From Apostichopus parvimensis (lineage: Eukaryota; Echinodermata; Holothuroidea; Aspidochirotida; Stichopodidae), in contig KN885370.1 in the NCBI GenBank assembly GCA_000934455.1, forward strand, positions 37,546 to 101,545: DNA of 64,000 nucleotides, written 5' to 3'. The position numbers and the translations under genes were made by a program. This document shows positions 42,901-57,900 of this stretch, one piece after another. The notes under the pieces are model-generated. The model searched no databases. It was not told where the DNA came from and saw nothing but the letters and a program-made list of their open reading frames with translations. The first letter of the stretch is position 1; the number at the start of each line of letters is the position of its first letter.

Positions 42901-45900
42901 TAATGAGATTTATTCTCTTTTGGGACTTTTATCGCAATAAATGTGAACTTACTATCTTACAGAAAAACCAAACATTCAAGCTCATCATTTCCCATTTTCT
43001 AAAATACAAGATTCTCAATTAAGAAACAATAAAAAAAAAAATTAGAATGCACAAAAGGCTCTGATGCTGATGTATCCAATATCAACAGTGAAATATAATT
43101 CTGTTAAGAAACTACTTCCACAAACAAATCCCATTCACAAAAAGTAGGTAACCTGCTTCGCAATCCACGAAAAAACTTTTTCAGACGCGCACGCCATCAG
43201 TGAACAAAACTGCCATGCTACACATCCATAGGAACCTGTGCTCACAGTCACACACTCTCACATTCTGTGACACACTGTCACCAGTCACAACAGATACTAG
43301 CTGTCACATTCTCGGCTGTCACAAACTTACATTTCCTCTCTTCAGGGGGTGGTTCAGCGGCGTTCAACTCTGTGTTACTGCTATGTTGCGAGTCTTCATC
43401 AGGCATCACTGCAAAACTGATTTTTCTTTCACCTGTGAGATAATGTGAGGAAATTTGTGGTTATTAGTAATCATATTAAAATTTGATTTTGTAAAGATTC
43501 TGTCCTTGTAGGGGGGCGGGGGAAAATCAGACGCTACTTTTTAGAAAATAGGTGCCTTAACTAACCATACTGAGTTACATAGCAATTGCAAATAACCAGT
43601 ATTGAACGTAACTATCAATATATGTTTGGAGGTAATCCCACATGCTGTGAAGTCCATGATATTTCAAGAAAATTTCAGTGACATACCAAATAAAAAGTTA
43701 TACAAATCTGATCAGTTTACACAAAACTTGCACAAAGGATGAAAAAATTGCAAAGTCCCACATTTTGCCCCAAAAGTCAAACATACTGCTTTTGCAATTT
43801 AAGATGACAGACTTTTTTCTCGACCTACTTCCCGGTATTAAACTAATTTTCCCATGTAGGGAGTGGGACCACCGATTTGCATTACCGCAAAGGGCCAAAT
43901 TCTTGATGTAAAATTAGACGTTACAAACTACTGGTAGACACAGCCCAGCTTGTCTTCATCTATAGACTGCTATCATCTAATACATACCGGCAGGACTATC
44001 CAGGCCGGTGTTTCCGAGGCTCTGTCTGGGATTTGGGTTCGGTGGGCTCGATGTGGTACTGGACCCGCTGGCGTGGCGTTGCCCCGACGGTGACGGCTGC
44101 ACGCTAAACGTGGGAACGTTCAAGTATTCCGAGTCACGGAAACGGCCCGTGTTCCTGTCAGCCTTTCTCAACTTTGGTAGATGTTGGTATGTGTCTCGTA
44201 AGAAGGACGTGACCTCCAAGAGAAGCTGACAGGCGATATACTTGAGACCTGGAGGACAGGCGTGACCAGAAGGGTTCACGGCAGCTGAAAAGAAAAAGAA
44301 AAAATTTTTGAATCAACTTTAATAAACCACAATAGCAGATAACTTTGTCCTGCAAAGTGCAGATACTTTAAATATAGGTCATACAACAGACACCAGTACC
44401 CTTGTGGAATGGACAAATCTGTCTTTAAAATAAACATCCAAGCAACAGACACCATTTAGCATGTAGCATGAACAGAATATAATCTAACTTTGCAAGAAAT
44501 TTCACTCACACACTCACTCACAGTCTACACAAGCAATAAATTGTGGCTGGGGAATTGGCTCAACTCAAATGTAAAGCAAACTTTCCCCCAAATCTAACTT
44601 TACAAATAAACTTGTCTTAGAATTTTGGTCGTTGTCTGACCTTCGTTCAAGTAGTCCTCTGCGTCATCCTCCCTCCTCAGTCTCCTCTTGAAACCCTCGT
44701 CCTTGACCCGTCCTACCACCATGGAGCAGTCGAACGGCTGCTGACGCTCGAGCTCTTCCAGACGATTACCGACAGCCTGCGTTTTAAAGTGAAAGCAGGA
44801 AAAAAAAAATTGTATATACAATCAAAGTAGGTCTGTTACACAATTCAGGAGCTGATGTTACCCAACAGTGTATTAGCTTGATTCTGTGACCTACCCGGCA
44901 CACCCTCACACTAGAATAATCGTGGCTTAATTTCGATTAAGACCATGCGCTTAATAACATCGTCAAGTCTTGTTGTGAGACTTTTCCAAGTGGGAAGGGC
45001 GGGGGCATGGAAAATTTCTCTTAAGCTATTCTGAATTGACAAATAGCTTACGAATGTCGATATTAACTAGCTTAAGACTATCAAAGACACCATCAATGCT
45101 TAAACAGGTGACAAAGTGACACTGCAAAGGGATACAAACATATCATTTGGATGCTTACAGTGAGCAAAAAGGTGAAACAGAATTACCATGACATTAAATT
45201 TACTTAAAAAATAAACAATTTATCAATAGTAAAAGAGCTTACAGACCCTAAGTTAATCCATGGATAAGAGGGATTAAAGATAACTTGTATCTACCTATCA
45301 CATGTATGCTTAATTAAGCCATCATGTGATCATCTCACCTCAGCCCATAGGTAAAATAATTTGGCAGCAGATCTCTGCAGAGACTGACTTTTTCGGTAGC
45401 AAGATGCACTGCCTCTCCCGCCCCAGACATTGCTGTAGACCCGGCCTCGTCCTCTGGTGTTCACCTTCATCCACTCCGGCCAGTCGCCATGGTTACAACG
45501 ATGGACAAAATGACAGCATTCAATGAAGAGAGCTGCTCTTGCAACGACTGGAGCTCTCTACAAAGTTAAGGAGGAAAATGTTTCTGTTAAGTGTTATGTT
45601 CAAAAGTTATCCGAAAGATTGAACATTCCATAAAACAGGTAAAATTGTGAGTGACTTTATTGGTGTCCCGATGTATATACTGCTAAAGCTTGCTAGTTTC
45701 TAATAGCTATTGTGGAGTGTTAGCTCAGTAGTTAACGCCGGTGCCTTCCAATCATAAGGTCCCTGGTTCGAGTCACTCCAAGTTTAATGTATGTCATCCA
45801 GTTACAGAGTTGTTGACAATTGACAATTCATAATCATGGATGTTAAATATGAATGTAAGAGACTGACTTAGGTCAGCTTGCGGCTTTGATAAGCCAATAA

Positions 45901-48900
45901 TAGCTTCTTCGCGAGTTCCTGCTTGCAGGAGGATCTAAAATACATACATACATACATGTTCAAAATTTATCCGAAAGATTGAACATTCCATAAAAACAGG
46001 TAAAATTTTGTGAGACTTTCTTGGTGTCCCGATGTATATACTGCCAAAGCGTGCTAGTTTCTAATAGCTATTGAACTATGTTATATATATATTCTTTTGA
46101 AGGCAACGATTCCTCCAACTTCGATCAACATCAAGATTGGTCAAAATAGACCATAAAATGGATTAGTGACACAACGCTCTATTTGCATGGCTGGTTGCAT
46201 TTAGATGACCAATTGGAAGGACTACAAATGAAATTAAATTCTCACCAAGTCCAGGGCTGCTGCAAGGAATTCTGGGTCTGGTACAGTTCCAGGGTTCAAG
46301 CAATCCATTAGAAACTGCAGGCGCTTCATGCCAGCTAACACCATGATCTTCTCCACCGGTTTGCGTTCTTTCTCTGAGCCCATGTCCACAGAGTCTGAGG
46401 TCTCTTCTTCGTCGTCCACCGACTTTGGTGTGCCACATTCTGGGAAAATTAGGAGAACAGATAGAGGGATAATAAATGTCGCTTTAAGCAAAAATCATGA
46501 ACAGAGGAATAAATGGGATGTTATTAACAGGTTGGATGGACGATAGGTTATTACTGGCTCGAATGGGAATAAAAATAGGTAACTTAGGATTAGAAGTCCT
46601 ATGCTGTTCCAACTGAACTAGCCAACCTAGTAAAACCATGGACATAGTGTTATCAACTTGATTGATAGCTCTCGCAAGCTAAAAATTTCTGTTAAACTAA
46701 AAGTGGTACTTAAGAATGTAACCTGTCCAGAGTTTAGCGAAGTCGTTCATGATGGTCATCTCTATCACATGGATGGTTGGGTTTGTATCTCCTTTAAGTG
46801 ATATATATAAGGTTTTTAGTTTGCATTGTTTCTTATTAATACAATTCAAAATCCTTTTTGCACTTCTTACCTTCCCTATCATCATTTGGATCTCTCTTGG
46901 TCTTTTTGCCAAATTTAATAAAGAAAGGATGGTCTCCGACTTTCTTCTTCCCTGGATACGGACCGCCAAACTCCTAAGAAGGTAGACAAAAAGGGGGGGG
47001 GGGGAGGAGGTGGGAAAAGCCATGAAATAATAGAATGGATCTGGGTCAGGCATTGTTTATAGGTCCAACAAACCTGGTGTGGAAAAATTACTATAATTGA
47101 ATACCAAACAGAGGAATATTTCAGTGTTTACACTTCGCCCAAAAAAATTGGGGATTTAGAAATTGATCTGTAGCATGCAATGACAGCATGAAATACACTT
47201 GCTTTGATCACCAAAAATTGCTAAAATAAATGTAAAGTACCTTAAGTATGCAAACACAATGGCAAAAAAACATTTAAGGAGGTATATTTAAGGATATTAC
47301 CGAACATATTTAAAGAGCAACTTTTCAAAAGTAAGAAAGATAGCATATACATCAGAAGGTCCAACAGTATGACCTTAAATTGAAATTTTAGTTAGACTAT
47401 TAAATTTCAACTACTATGAAAAACTGATATCTAGTTGGAATTTAGAATTTTAACTGAATGCGTCATAATGGTTCTAATGACCGCAAGACTATGAATATAA
47501 TTTGGCACAAATTATTTATCCCTGAATAACTTATAATGCCTGGGAATTTCATCAAACCAATTCAGGCAATATCTCAACAAATACCAGCAATTTGAAGACA
47601 TTGGCAAAATATTATAGATGGTAACAATAATTCATCACCATATAGCAATTGAGTTAATGGTAAAAGTTTACACAAAATAAAAATGGTTTAGAAGATGTCC
47701 AATCAACTTTATATGGACATCTGTTTAAAACTATTCCTAATTGACACTTCAATTCATTTTTATTGTTACAAGTTTAATGACATATTTTTTTTTTTTTTTC
47801 GATATGCAGAACCGTTCCAGAGACAGTAATTCTGGTCGCCATCTTCTCGTTTAGTTGTACCACCTACCTTCTTTGGTTTATCATTCATGTCGGGCGTATC
47901 TTGAGGGCTGTCCTCTCCCCCACTCTGACTCCGGGCGGCTTTGTTTCTCCAAGTGGTAACAGCTTGAGCTACAGGATGAGAATGTCCCCTTACAGAAGTA
48001 ACTTTAGGAATCTCCTTTAAGTAGGTAGCTAAGAGGGGTACAGCACATAATGTCCATACAGAAATAACTTTAGGAATCTCCTTTAAGTAGGTAGCTAAGA
48101 GGGGTAGGGGATATGTCCCTTACAGAAATAACTTTAGGAAAATCCTTTAAGTAGGTAGCTATTAAAGAGGGGTACGGCACATAGAGTCCCTTACCTAAAT
48201 AACTTTAGGAATCTCCTTTAAGTAGGTAGTTAGAGGGGTAAGGCACATAATGTCCGTACAGAAATAACTTTAGGAATCTCCTTGGAGTAGGTAGTTAAGA
48301 GGGGTACGGCATATAATTATAGCCTTTATGTCTAAGTACTAAAGTTACACAGGCCTAAAACTACAGATAATACAAAAGAATTAAAGTGCTTAAATCAAAG
48401 AATCTTCTATGTAAGACAAGTGATCTTAAAACTTCAGTGACAAAAATGGCTTAAATAAGAGTGTCCTAGCCTACTTTATAAAAATATGTTCTTGACTTCA
48501 AAGTATTCTTAGTGCATAAATTCAACCTCCTATTCTTTACGAAAATGCTCAACCTGTCATTACTGTAAATAATTCCTGATTGATGTGGGTTCCTGGAATA
48601 ACCGAGTATTAGCTGTAAACTATTCTGATCCACTGGGTTCTAATGGAATTATAGTGTTCTTATTAAAACTAGATTCATCCAAGAACTTCATTGGAAAATT
48701 AACTCTGATCCATATTTATGAATGGATCAGACATCTCATTATCATTATCAGCTATTAACTCCTTGTTACTGTATTCTATGACGGATTCATATCTTCACCC
48801 CCCCCTCCCCCACCCCAATTTGCAACATCCACCATTCAAACCTCCAGTCATCCATTTGGAACCTAACCTCAAGCCGCAAAATCTAAATTGCTTCTTTTTT

Positions 48901-51900
48901 TTCTGTATTTTTGCTAGACTGGAAAATGGTTTCAGCATTCTGATACTAGCATGTGATTTCATGCCTAGGATATACTTATATCATCACAATTCTCCCCCCC
49001 CCCCCTTCCCTTCCCCTTTTTTTTTGTAATTCAGTCAGCCTTGACATTGGAACCCTATTTGTGATCATAACAGGAGGTTCTCCACAACTTTCTGTTTTTC
49101 TACTATTATTTACCTTTTTTTGTTTATCTTGTTTTCCTACTCTGACCTTTCTATGCATTTTATGGTCAATCAGAATTCGCTGAATTCCTTAATTCTTTCG
49201 TGGTTATTAGGTTAGCTAATTTGGCTTCTTGAGGAGGGACATACTTAAATTAATCCATTGAAAACAACTTTTTTTGAAATGGAGAAACTAAGAAAATGCT
49301 TTTCCAATATTTCACAGATTTAGTGGAGTACTTGTTCAATTAAAAACGAAACTTAGTGAAACGTACGCCAATAAAAACAACAGATATTTAAAATACTTAA
49401 ATATTGCAAGTGCTTCACCAAAAAAGCAACAGCTGTGGTTTGAAATGTGGAGGGGAGGGGAGGGGGTGGGTGGTGCTCAAGCCAGGAGCATTGAGGAGTA
49501 TAACTGAAGAGCAGGACAACAAAAGCTGGATGGAACAATGCAGGAACACTCAGCAAGGTTGCAAACCCTTGACAATCATTTTGAACTTAATCGACAAGTG
49601 ACAGCAGCCAATGCGGTGTACAGTCAAAAATTATTCCAAGCTAAACAGGGAACACAGCTAGGCGTTACCAAAACAATATTCAAAATTTTGTTGCTGATAG
49701 GGAATTTCTGTCTATGGTCTGTCTATATATAATGAGTATGCAGTGATATACCAAGAATGGCAGGAAAATAAAGCAGCATATGTTGATGAGCTCTGCCTCC
49801 ATATTTGGTCCAGTTTATGCTCCTTTTTTGGGGGGGAGAGGGGTGGGGTTAGGAGATGGACATCTTTCAATCAATGGCAGAATGACTGATATCCTCATAA
49901 CAATACCAAGTACGTGACAAGGGTGAGGACCTACCAGTTACCTACTTGTCCCCCCCCCCTCCACCTCCCCCAAGAAAATAAAATTTGGGACAAAAAATCC
50001 ACAGTATTTCATCTCGCCCAAAATGGTGTGATCTAGTTCATATTTTGTCCTACCAATTAATGCCAATAACAGCCGATTCTTCTGATTCTTATATATGATA
50101 AACAGACTAGGCTTAATTACATCTGCAAAACGAGAGTACAGAATGCCCATGTTCACTATCAAGCTTTATTGTGAAAATGAAACCCTCCTTTTTCCAGGTT
50201 TCAAGCATGTGACAACATATTGGAATATGTTTTAATAATTTTGACGTATGATGAGATACAGAAAGTCAGTATTTCTGTTACAAGTTGTTCATTTTGACTT
50301 CTCACGTAGCCTATGGATATTAAAACGTATATATTAAAACGGCTATTAATATAAATCGACAATGTAAAATATGGAAGTTGCAAAAGTTTCATTTTGGGGT
50401 GATTGCATACATTAGTGCAAAGATTATGCCCATAAGGTTGTTATAATTTGTTAAACAGAAAAGCAGTTAAGATCAAACCAGTGCATCAGAAGAGATTTTG
50501 GCAAGATTTTATGAAAGTTGAGAAGAATACAGAGATTAAACAGAGATATTGTATTGCTCATTCAACAGAAAGAGAAGATAAATGTTAATATTGCATCATA
50601 GCAAGCAAAATTATGCAATCTTTCCAACCATTTTTAAATTAAAATTAGGAAGAAAATTTCTTTAAAAGGTCACAAGTTTATGACATTCCTATTTCAAGAT
50701 ATGATCCAAGTTTCTATATATCCCACCATCAGAGAATCTGTATAGTCTATCAATGCGATCGTTAACGGAATTAAAAAAAAAATCAATATCACAAGTTGTC
50801 TGCTCAAATCCATATTTGAAGAAAGATTTTTGCAGTACCTGTACTAACTTATCCTGGTTTTGATTTCTGCACGCCACCATTTTGAAAATCTCACAGCTTG
50901 TGGTCAAACCAGTACTGGTCAACAAGGGCTTAAATGCAAAACTAGGTGTTCCATGTCCTAGTTATCAGAGGAAATGGGATGATCCTATTCCAAAAACAGT
51001 CTTTTATGCAATATCATATACTATGAATAATTGTTATTTTTTGCTTTCTGTAATAATCGGGAATGGTTCATATATTGCTTCTCTTGTTTTCAAAAACAGT
51101 CTTTTATGTAATATCATATACTATGAATAATTGTTATTATTTGCTTTCTGTAATAATAGGAAATTTTTCATAAATTGCTTCTCGTTTTCCTTTTCTTTTC
51201 TTTACTCTTTCTTTTTTATGAAAGGGGGGAGGGTTGATGGGGAGGGAGAAGGGATATGGTACTTTATTTACTTATGAAAAGGTTCAGAATGTGTCAAATG
51301 TTATCTAATACTAATAAACCTTGTCTTGAAAATGGCTCCAAAATCTGATCACACCAAAAGACAATGATCTAAACTTTTGTCATTTATGGTCCTACAAATG
51401 AATCTCAAGAATGAAGCATCCAATCTTCCACTTTCGTTTTTTTCAAACAGCGGACTCTTGTGAGCGTTTCGTAGAATCTAAGCAAAGTCTGAATGGTTTA
51501 GAAGCAGTTCAAACCTTCTTTTAGAGAATGGAGAATACAAAATCCTTTTTTTTTTGTCTCAAAAGTATTAAGCCTTTTCTATAAAACAGATGAAAAACCC
51601 AAAGTACAGTTTGTAGTTTAAATTATAAAAGACACAATTATCAGGCAGTCAAGGCTCGTGAAGATATTTACAACGTAGGATATATTTGCCACCAAGGAAT
51701 AGCGAGGACCGACGACAAGTGGATCCAGGGTAGCTATATGGGGGGAATGGCTTTTTTCAAGGAGCTGATTAAACAAATAAAAATAAAAAAATAAGAAAAA
51801 ATTGTTAAATAATGAAAAATGAAAGGAAAGGTAGCAAAGCAGGTCAGACACTCACACATCTTACCGAATTGGAAGACACTGAATCTACGTTTGGGACCGG

Positions 51901-54900
51901 TTCCCTCCGCGTCAAAATCAACCGAATCCATCTGTCTGTACTTCTTCTTGAAGAGGTTGCGCCTCAGTTTGGTTCCGGGACTGACGTCCCCGGCTTCGTC
52001 CTTTCCCAGGGAGGATGATAAGCTGCCTTTATCGCCGTCCGTTTTGCTTCCGGAAGAATCACTAATAGCGCAGCAAATAGTACGGCATGCAGTAATATGG
52101 AAAGGATATGGTACGTTAAAAACAAAACGCAGCTCACACCCTGCCAAAAATGTGTTGGATGACTTTTACACGGTTAGCTTTTACCCATCAAAATATTTTT
52201 TAAAGTTTTCTCAGTGGAATATCCCAACAGAGGAATAGCCACTAGCATGGGATGGAATAGAAGGTTCCAATGTCCTAAGATTATGACTAATGCCCCCCCT
52301 TCCATCCTCCCCTCCCTCCCCCCTCTCACTCCCCAACATTCCTCTGATAATTATAATTATTTCAGGGTGTATCCCAGAAAATGTCCCTTTTCCATCCTCC
52401 TCTTTCTCACCCTCCTTCCCCTCTCACATCCTCTCTACACCCTCTTCATACCCCTCCCCTCCTTTCCTCACCCCACCCCCTTGGTAGAACTGTAACATTC
52501 TATGTCAAAACCTACGCTTACTTCTACTCAGCTTTATCATTAAGATAAATATATCTTTAAATTAACTAACAAACAACATGGAATCCAAGTTTCACTAGAA
52601 CCGACAATAACACCACTAACAATACAAAACATCAAATACTAACAGATTATTTTTGTTAAGTGTGCTATAAATTATACCCAAAGTGCAAATTAGATTAAAT
52701 CATACTAGATAATAATTTTAGCTAGTAAATTAGTTGCATCTAGACTTGATTGCCTTCTGGTCAACTTTTCATTATTGAAACTTACTAAACAACAGTAAAT
52801 GTAAATATGTGTACAGTGACTGGACTCATTATTACCAACAATGCAAAGATAATAACATATCCTGCATACATTAAACACCATCAAAGCACAGAAATGATTG
52901 GGTATAAATACCCTCAAGTCCGAAAAGCTTGTTTACAGATTCGCAACGAAAAAAAGGGATATCGTAGTGGCAGACTTATATTCCACACTGTTATAGTTGA
53001 AAATCCTATCTTAATATCTTGTTCCTAACTTAACATAAGGTTGATTGAATGTAACCTACTGGCTAAACCAACATTTCCTCCAAGAGTGAATGACAGTATT
53101 GTGTTCTGTGATTTCATCTTGGCAGAGGTTGTTCCAAAGCTTTACTTTTCCTTTTATAATCTACCTCTTGATTTATCCTTGAAACGTTATACATTTCAGA
53201 CACTGCAACTACAGCCCCACTATTTGCTCTCCTATCAATTCCCCCCCCTTATCCCCCTCCCTCCCTCTTTCCCTCCCTCCCTCTTTCCCTCCCACCCCAC
53301 AAGCATCTTCAAAACTGTCTGGGTGCATTAGGCTACTAGAAACAAATAATGACAAAGTACTCACCCGTCCTTATCCTTCCCTTCAATGTCTTTGATACCT
53401 TTGCCAGCAGAATCGATCAAGCCACTGAAAGCAACCCGTCTGAACACCCCACCGTGAACCTCTCGGATGTAGTGGAGTAACTGTCGTGCATCTGCATAGA
53501 CAGCCTGCATGGACGCAAATGAAAGCACATCGAGGATCAATTGATATATATATATATAATATGAATACGTTAGCAATCCAGCAATGATCAAAACAGCAAA
53601 CTGACTGTTTCACTGTATATGTGCTGGTGGTAATACCAAGGAGGGTATTGTCATAAACATAATTAATTCACAGTTTGCACTGGGGTGGGGTTTCAGATCA
53701 ATTACAAGTATCATCCTTTCTTTAAATAACAAACAAACCTCGTTATCTAAGGTTAGGAGTTCTTCTTTAGAGTCCACCAAGCGAGTAATCAGCGACTTCA
53801 GGGTGCATCCTACAATAGTGCCCTCTATGCCGCGGGTACCCGTACCGGCTATTCCACTGCCGAAGTTAGTAGCGAATCCCGCTCTTCCACTTGTACTTTC
53901 ACCAGTACCGGTAGATGTGCCTGCATTGTGAGAGCCAAGAAAAAGGACATCCTTAATCCACCAAAAAATGGACCAGTGATATGATAAAACACTGTATATT
54001 TTCAAATGAAAAGAAATAAATTTTTACTGGTAGCCCATAATCTGTAAGACAATAGAAACTCATTATGAATTGCTATTAAGTATTGCTATATACCAATCAT
54101 CACATTTGATTCTGTTTTTTTACTCACCAGGTCTGAATGACATTGGTGCTGGATCGTCACAGAATCCAAGCAAAGCGTGAAGGAAATCTAAAATGGCTTC
54201 CAGAGGGTGAGCAGATATGACGTAGCGTAAGTAACGACGAAACTGGGAAGGGTCAATCTTGAATAGGCGGTAAAGGCATTGTTGTCCGACCAACCGTAGC
54301 TTATCACCTGTCACGAAGATATTAGATACAGGGAATTAAAACATGAACATAAGAGGAACATTCCAAGATGACTCCATCTAGTTTAATATGTTCAATATGA
54401 CAATTTCAGGGAAAAGCTTAGTATTTTATACTTTGTGAAGCAGTTTTCAAGAATGAAGTTTGTCTCTTAAAGGTACTACGGTTCCTGTGTATGAAAACTG
54501 CTATACATATTAACACTTGTATGGTAATTTGCCCATTTTGTTTTACATGCTTCCATTCTCAAATCATTTCCTTCACTGAAACATTCCATTGATACATTTT
54601 TTTCACAAGGTTCAATATCTGAAAATAAATTTGAAGGAACAGAGCCTCTAGTAAAAAGTGATTTGGACACCTCTTAGCAATTTTTAGCACACTAAAGATT
54701 TGGGCTCAATACTGTTGACCTTTGAACTGTAGGAAATGTTATATCTAATAAAAGGAACTGTGTAAGTCTCATTTCAGTCACAACTTTTAAAATAAATTTA
54801 AAAAGAGCAGAGAACTTTCTTTGCCTCTTTCGACTTCGTTTTTGATAGTTTTCTTTGTAAGTTTGTAGATCATAAAAACGACAACAAACTCTGTTCTCAC

Positions 54901-57900
54901 CTTGTTGACCTCTGACCCCTTCTCCGCAACCATGGTGACAGCCTAGCGCTCTGAAGATCTGTAGCAATGTCTCTAGTACAAGATTATGGGTAGACATTTC
55001 CTCCAGACCTTTGGTGGAGATATCCGACTCTCCCTCTTTGGAGCCTCGCTTCACCTTTTCACCTTCTACTTTGATGACGGGTACCTTGCTTTCGGTCGGT
55101 TTGGCTCCCTTTTGGACGACGCTGAACTCTAAGAGGGTATCGATGATGTTAAGAGCCACATCACAGACTCTGCCACTGGTTTCAGTAGATATGATGGTGT
55201 GCAGAGCCTTAATGATCACACTAAAGTTCATGTGGCCGTTCTCTTGGATATAGTACGTCGACCCAGCCGCCTCCGCCGTCTCCTCCTCCTCCTTCACGGT
55301 ATAGTTGACGAAGGTATCCGACGCACTCCTGGGAAGAGCGGTAGATGGAATCGTCAGACTCGACTTGCCCGTAATTCCATTGGCCTGCGATGTCGGCGGT
55401 ATGCCGGATTGCCTTGACCTTCCCCAACCGACGTGGGCTGACAACGGTGTGGGTGGTTTCTCCATGGAATTCACGGGTACCTCGATCGGTTTGAGGCTGC
55501 TGTTAGATTGGGATGTGTCGACCACGGGTTGGACCGACTGTGTCGTGCCGGCTGAATGGATGTTCGATGAGAAGACCATATTCTTGCCGCTGGAGACGGT
55601 AGCGACATTCATCGGTGGGTTAATGAATCTCACCGGTGCAGAACATGGCGTCACCTGTTGGGCAGCACTCTGCTCAGTCCAGTCACTCAGGGAGACCGGC
55701 TGTGCCTTGTGGAATTGAATGGGTTTGGAAGTCTCTCTCGCTCTGGCTGGTGCCCCACCATGTCCAGCCGGTGTTAACGGTAAGGTCGTGTTAGACTGCC
55801 CAGCATTGTTAAAGGGCCTCGGAGGGCTGGAGATTGTGATCGGTCTCAAAAATCCCGATGGACCATTTCTCTCGGGCGAATGATTTACTATCTGTCCCAC
55901 CCATCCAGCAGATGGCGTGGCCTGTACTGGTGTTGCTGAAGGTAGTACCGATGGTGACAGACACTGCCCAGGGCTGACCGGTTGAAGGATAGGTTTAAGG
56001 TTTAAAGGTTTCACCTCCTGACCAATGACTGCCGGTCCCTCGTCCACAGAAACCAGACGGGGTCCAAATCGGACTGGTTTGACCTCTTGGGGTAACGGAA
56101 AAGTCATTTCTTGGTCTTCTATAGATGCCATTCTGGCAATTCCTGGTCTGAACTCCATCGGTTTCACTTCCTGTGCTCTGATGACCATCGGTTTCACTTC
56201 TTGCGCGGAGAAAAATGTGGGCGCCTCCTCCACCGATGCCTTGTTGACGACACCGCCTCTGTAACCGAAGGAGACTGTCGGATGGGTGTCCTCCACCTGG
56301 CTCATCTCGCTCGCCTCTGTCAAGAGAGGTGTGGACTCTTGCGACAAGAAGCTCTTCTGCTTAGCAGAGGAATCCGAAGGAGACATTGAAGGCAGTGTCT
56401 TGAGCTTCACCACATCAATCTTAAACTGAAATGGCTCCAGTTTGGGGGATGTGAAGGAGCTCTCCGAGTCAGTTCTTTCCAGAAGCGGTCGTCTCTCCGC
56501 TATTTCCTCGCTGACTTTCCCGTCGACCTTACACTCCTCACTCTCTTCCTCTTGAATCAGTTTCGGTACAAAGCTTCCCACGGCCTTTGAAAAGCTACTT
56601 CGAGCCGGCTTTTTTAGACTCTTGCTGAATTTGATTTTCTCCTGACTGCCCCTCCTCTCTGACGTCCAAGACAACCCTTCTGCTTTGCTGAGGGGTTTCT
56701 TAGGTTGAGCGAGTTTCAACGGCTCCAGTTTAATTTTCTTCATAGCGTTCTCTTCCCTCTCCTTCTCCAACTCCTTCTGCTTCCTTATCTCGTCGGTGGA
56801 TTTCTTGAGCAAGTCCGCCGGTTCCGAAAATTTCTTGTGAGGCATTCCTGGTGCAGGCGAAAACAAGCACACGGTTATCTGCGGAATCGGAGATGAGTTG
56901 CTCCGTTGACGGACTCTGTCAGCAGCTGTGTTCTCATCGGCAATTTGCCTGAGTCGGCACAAGATGTAATTTAGAGCCCAGAGAATTCCTTCTTCCGACC
57001 AGGATGGATTGAACAGACAACGCATCACTGCAACGTCAAAGTGGCTGGCTGCACACGTGTCGTGCAATCTCGCAGCAGGCCGTCTGATCTCAGGATCCGA
57101 TAGCGTCGCTGCCGCAGGCATCTGAGCGGACTTGGTCGATGTAGAGGGCTCCTGGGGGGCGCTTTCCGATGGCTGAATGGGAAGACTAGCCGGTCTAGGA
57201 GCGTCGGATTCTAGTATCGTTGGTTCGTCTTCAATGTCTATTAGCTTTCCCTCTGTTATCGATTGCTCCGGCAGCGCCTTGGGTAGCGAAACCTTCCGAG
57301 GCTTCGCATACAAGTCGCCCGCTGTCACCTTGAGATCCCCACAGTTACACGCACGGCTTTGTCCGATCGTCGTATTGCACACTTCACATACGATCTCCAC
57401 GCTCACCGACGGTGTGTCGGAGGGAGTCACTGGGGGGTCGCTGGTGATGGAGACGACCTCCGATATCTCTGCCAACGGGGCGATCCCCTTCCCACTCTCG
57501 GCTGGTGTCAGTGTCGCCTCCTCTTTGATGCTATCGCTAGGTTCGGGTTCTGCCTCTTCTTTCTGTCCCTCGCTATCGCTATCTTCAGGAGGTGGGTTCT
57601 CTGGGAGAGGCGGAGGAGATGGAGGACAGTTCTCTTCGAATACGTCAGGCTCTGGAGTTGTTTCTAGCCCTTCATCCGGAGGTGGAGGGACAGAGACTAA
57701 CTGTCTTCGGGCAACCCTGATTAATCTCCGTGGCTTGACCGGCAAGGCAAAGCATGGGATATCTGGCTGCTTGTGGTCCCACATCGGTTTCCAGACTTTC
57801 AGGCCACTAGCTAACCTGAACGATAGATCTGACTCCCTCAGGCAATAGACCAACGGAGCAAACAGATATACGAATAGTTGGATGGTCGTCAGAGGGTATA

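Noticed and set aside
51600-51864. Continuation of exon 7 past 51865
   Set aside because: The frame stays open for a while but loses similarity after the GTAAGA donor, and only splicing there joins exon 8 in phase.
57177-57848. 223-codon open frame on the plus strand opposite exon 3
   Set aside because: It is the antisense shadow of the conserved UNC80 coding frame. Its composition is Ser/Gly-rich complement sequence and it has no recognisable homology.
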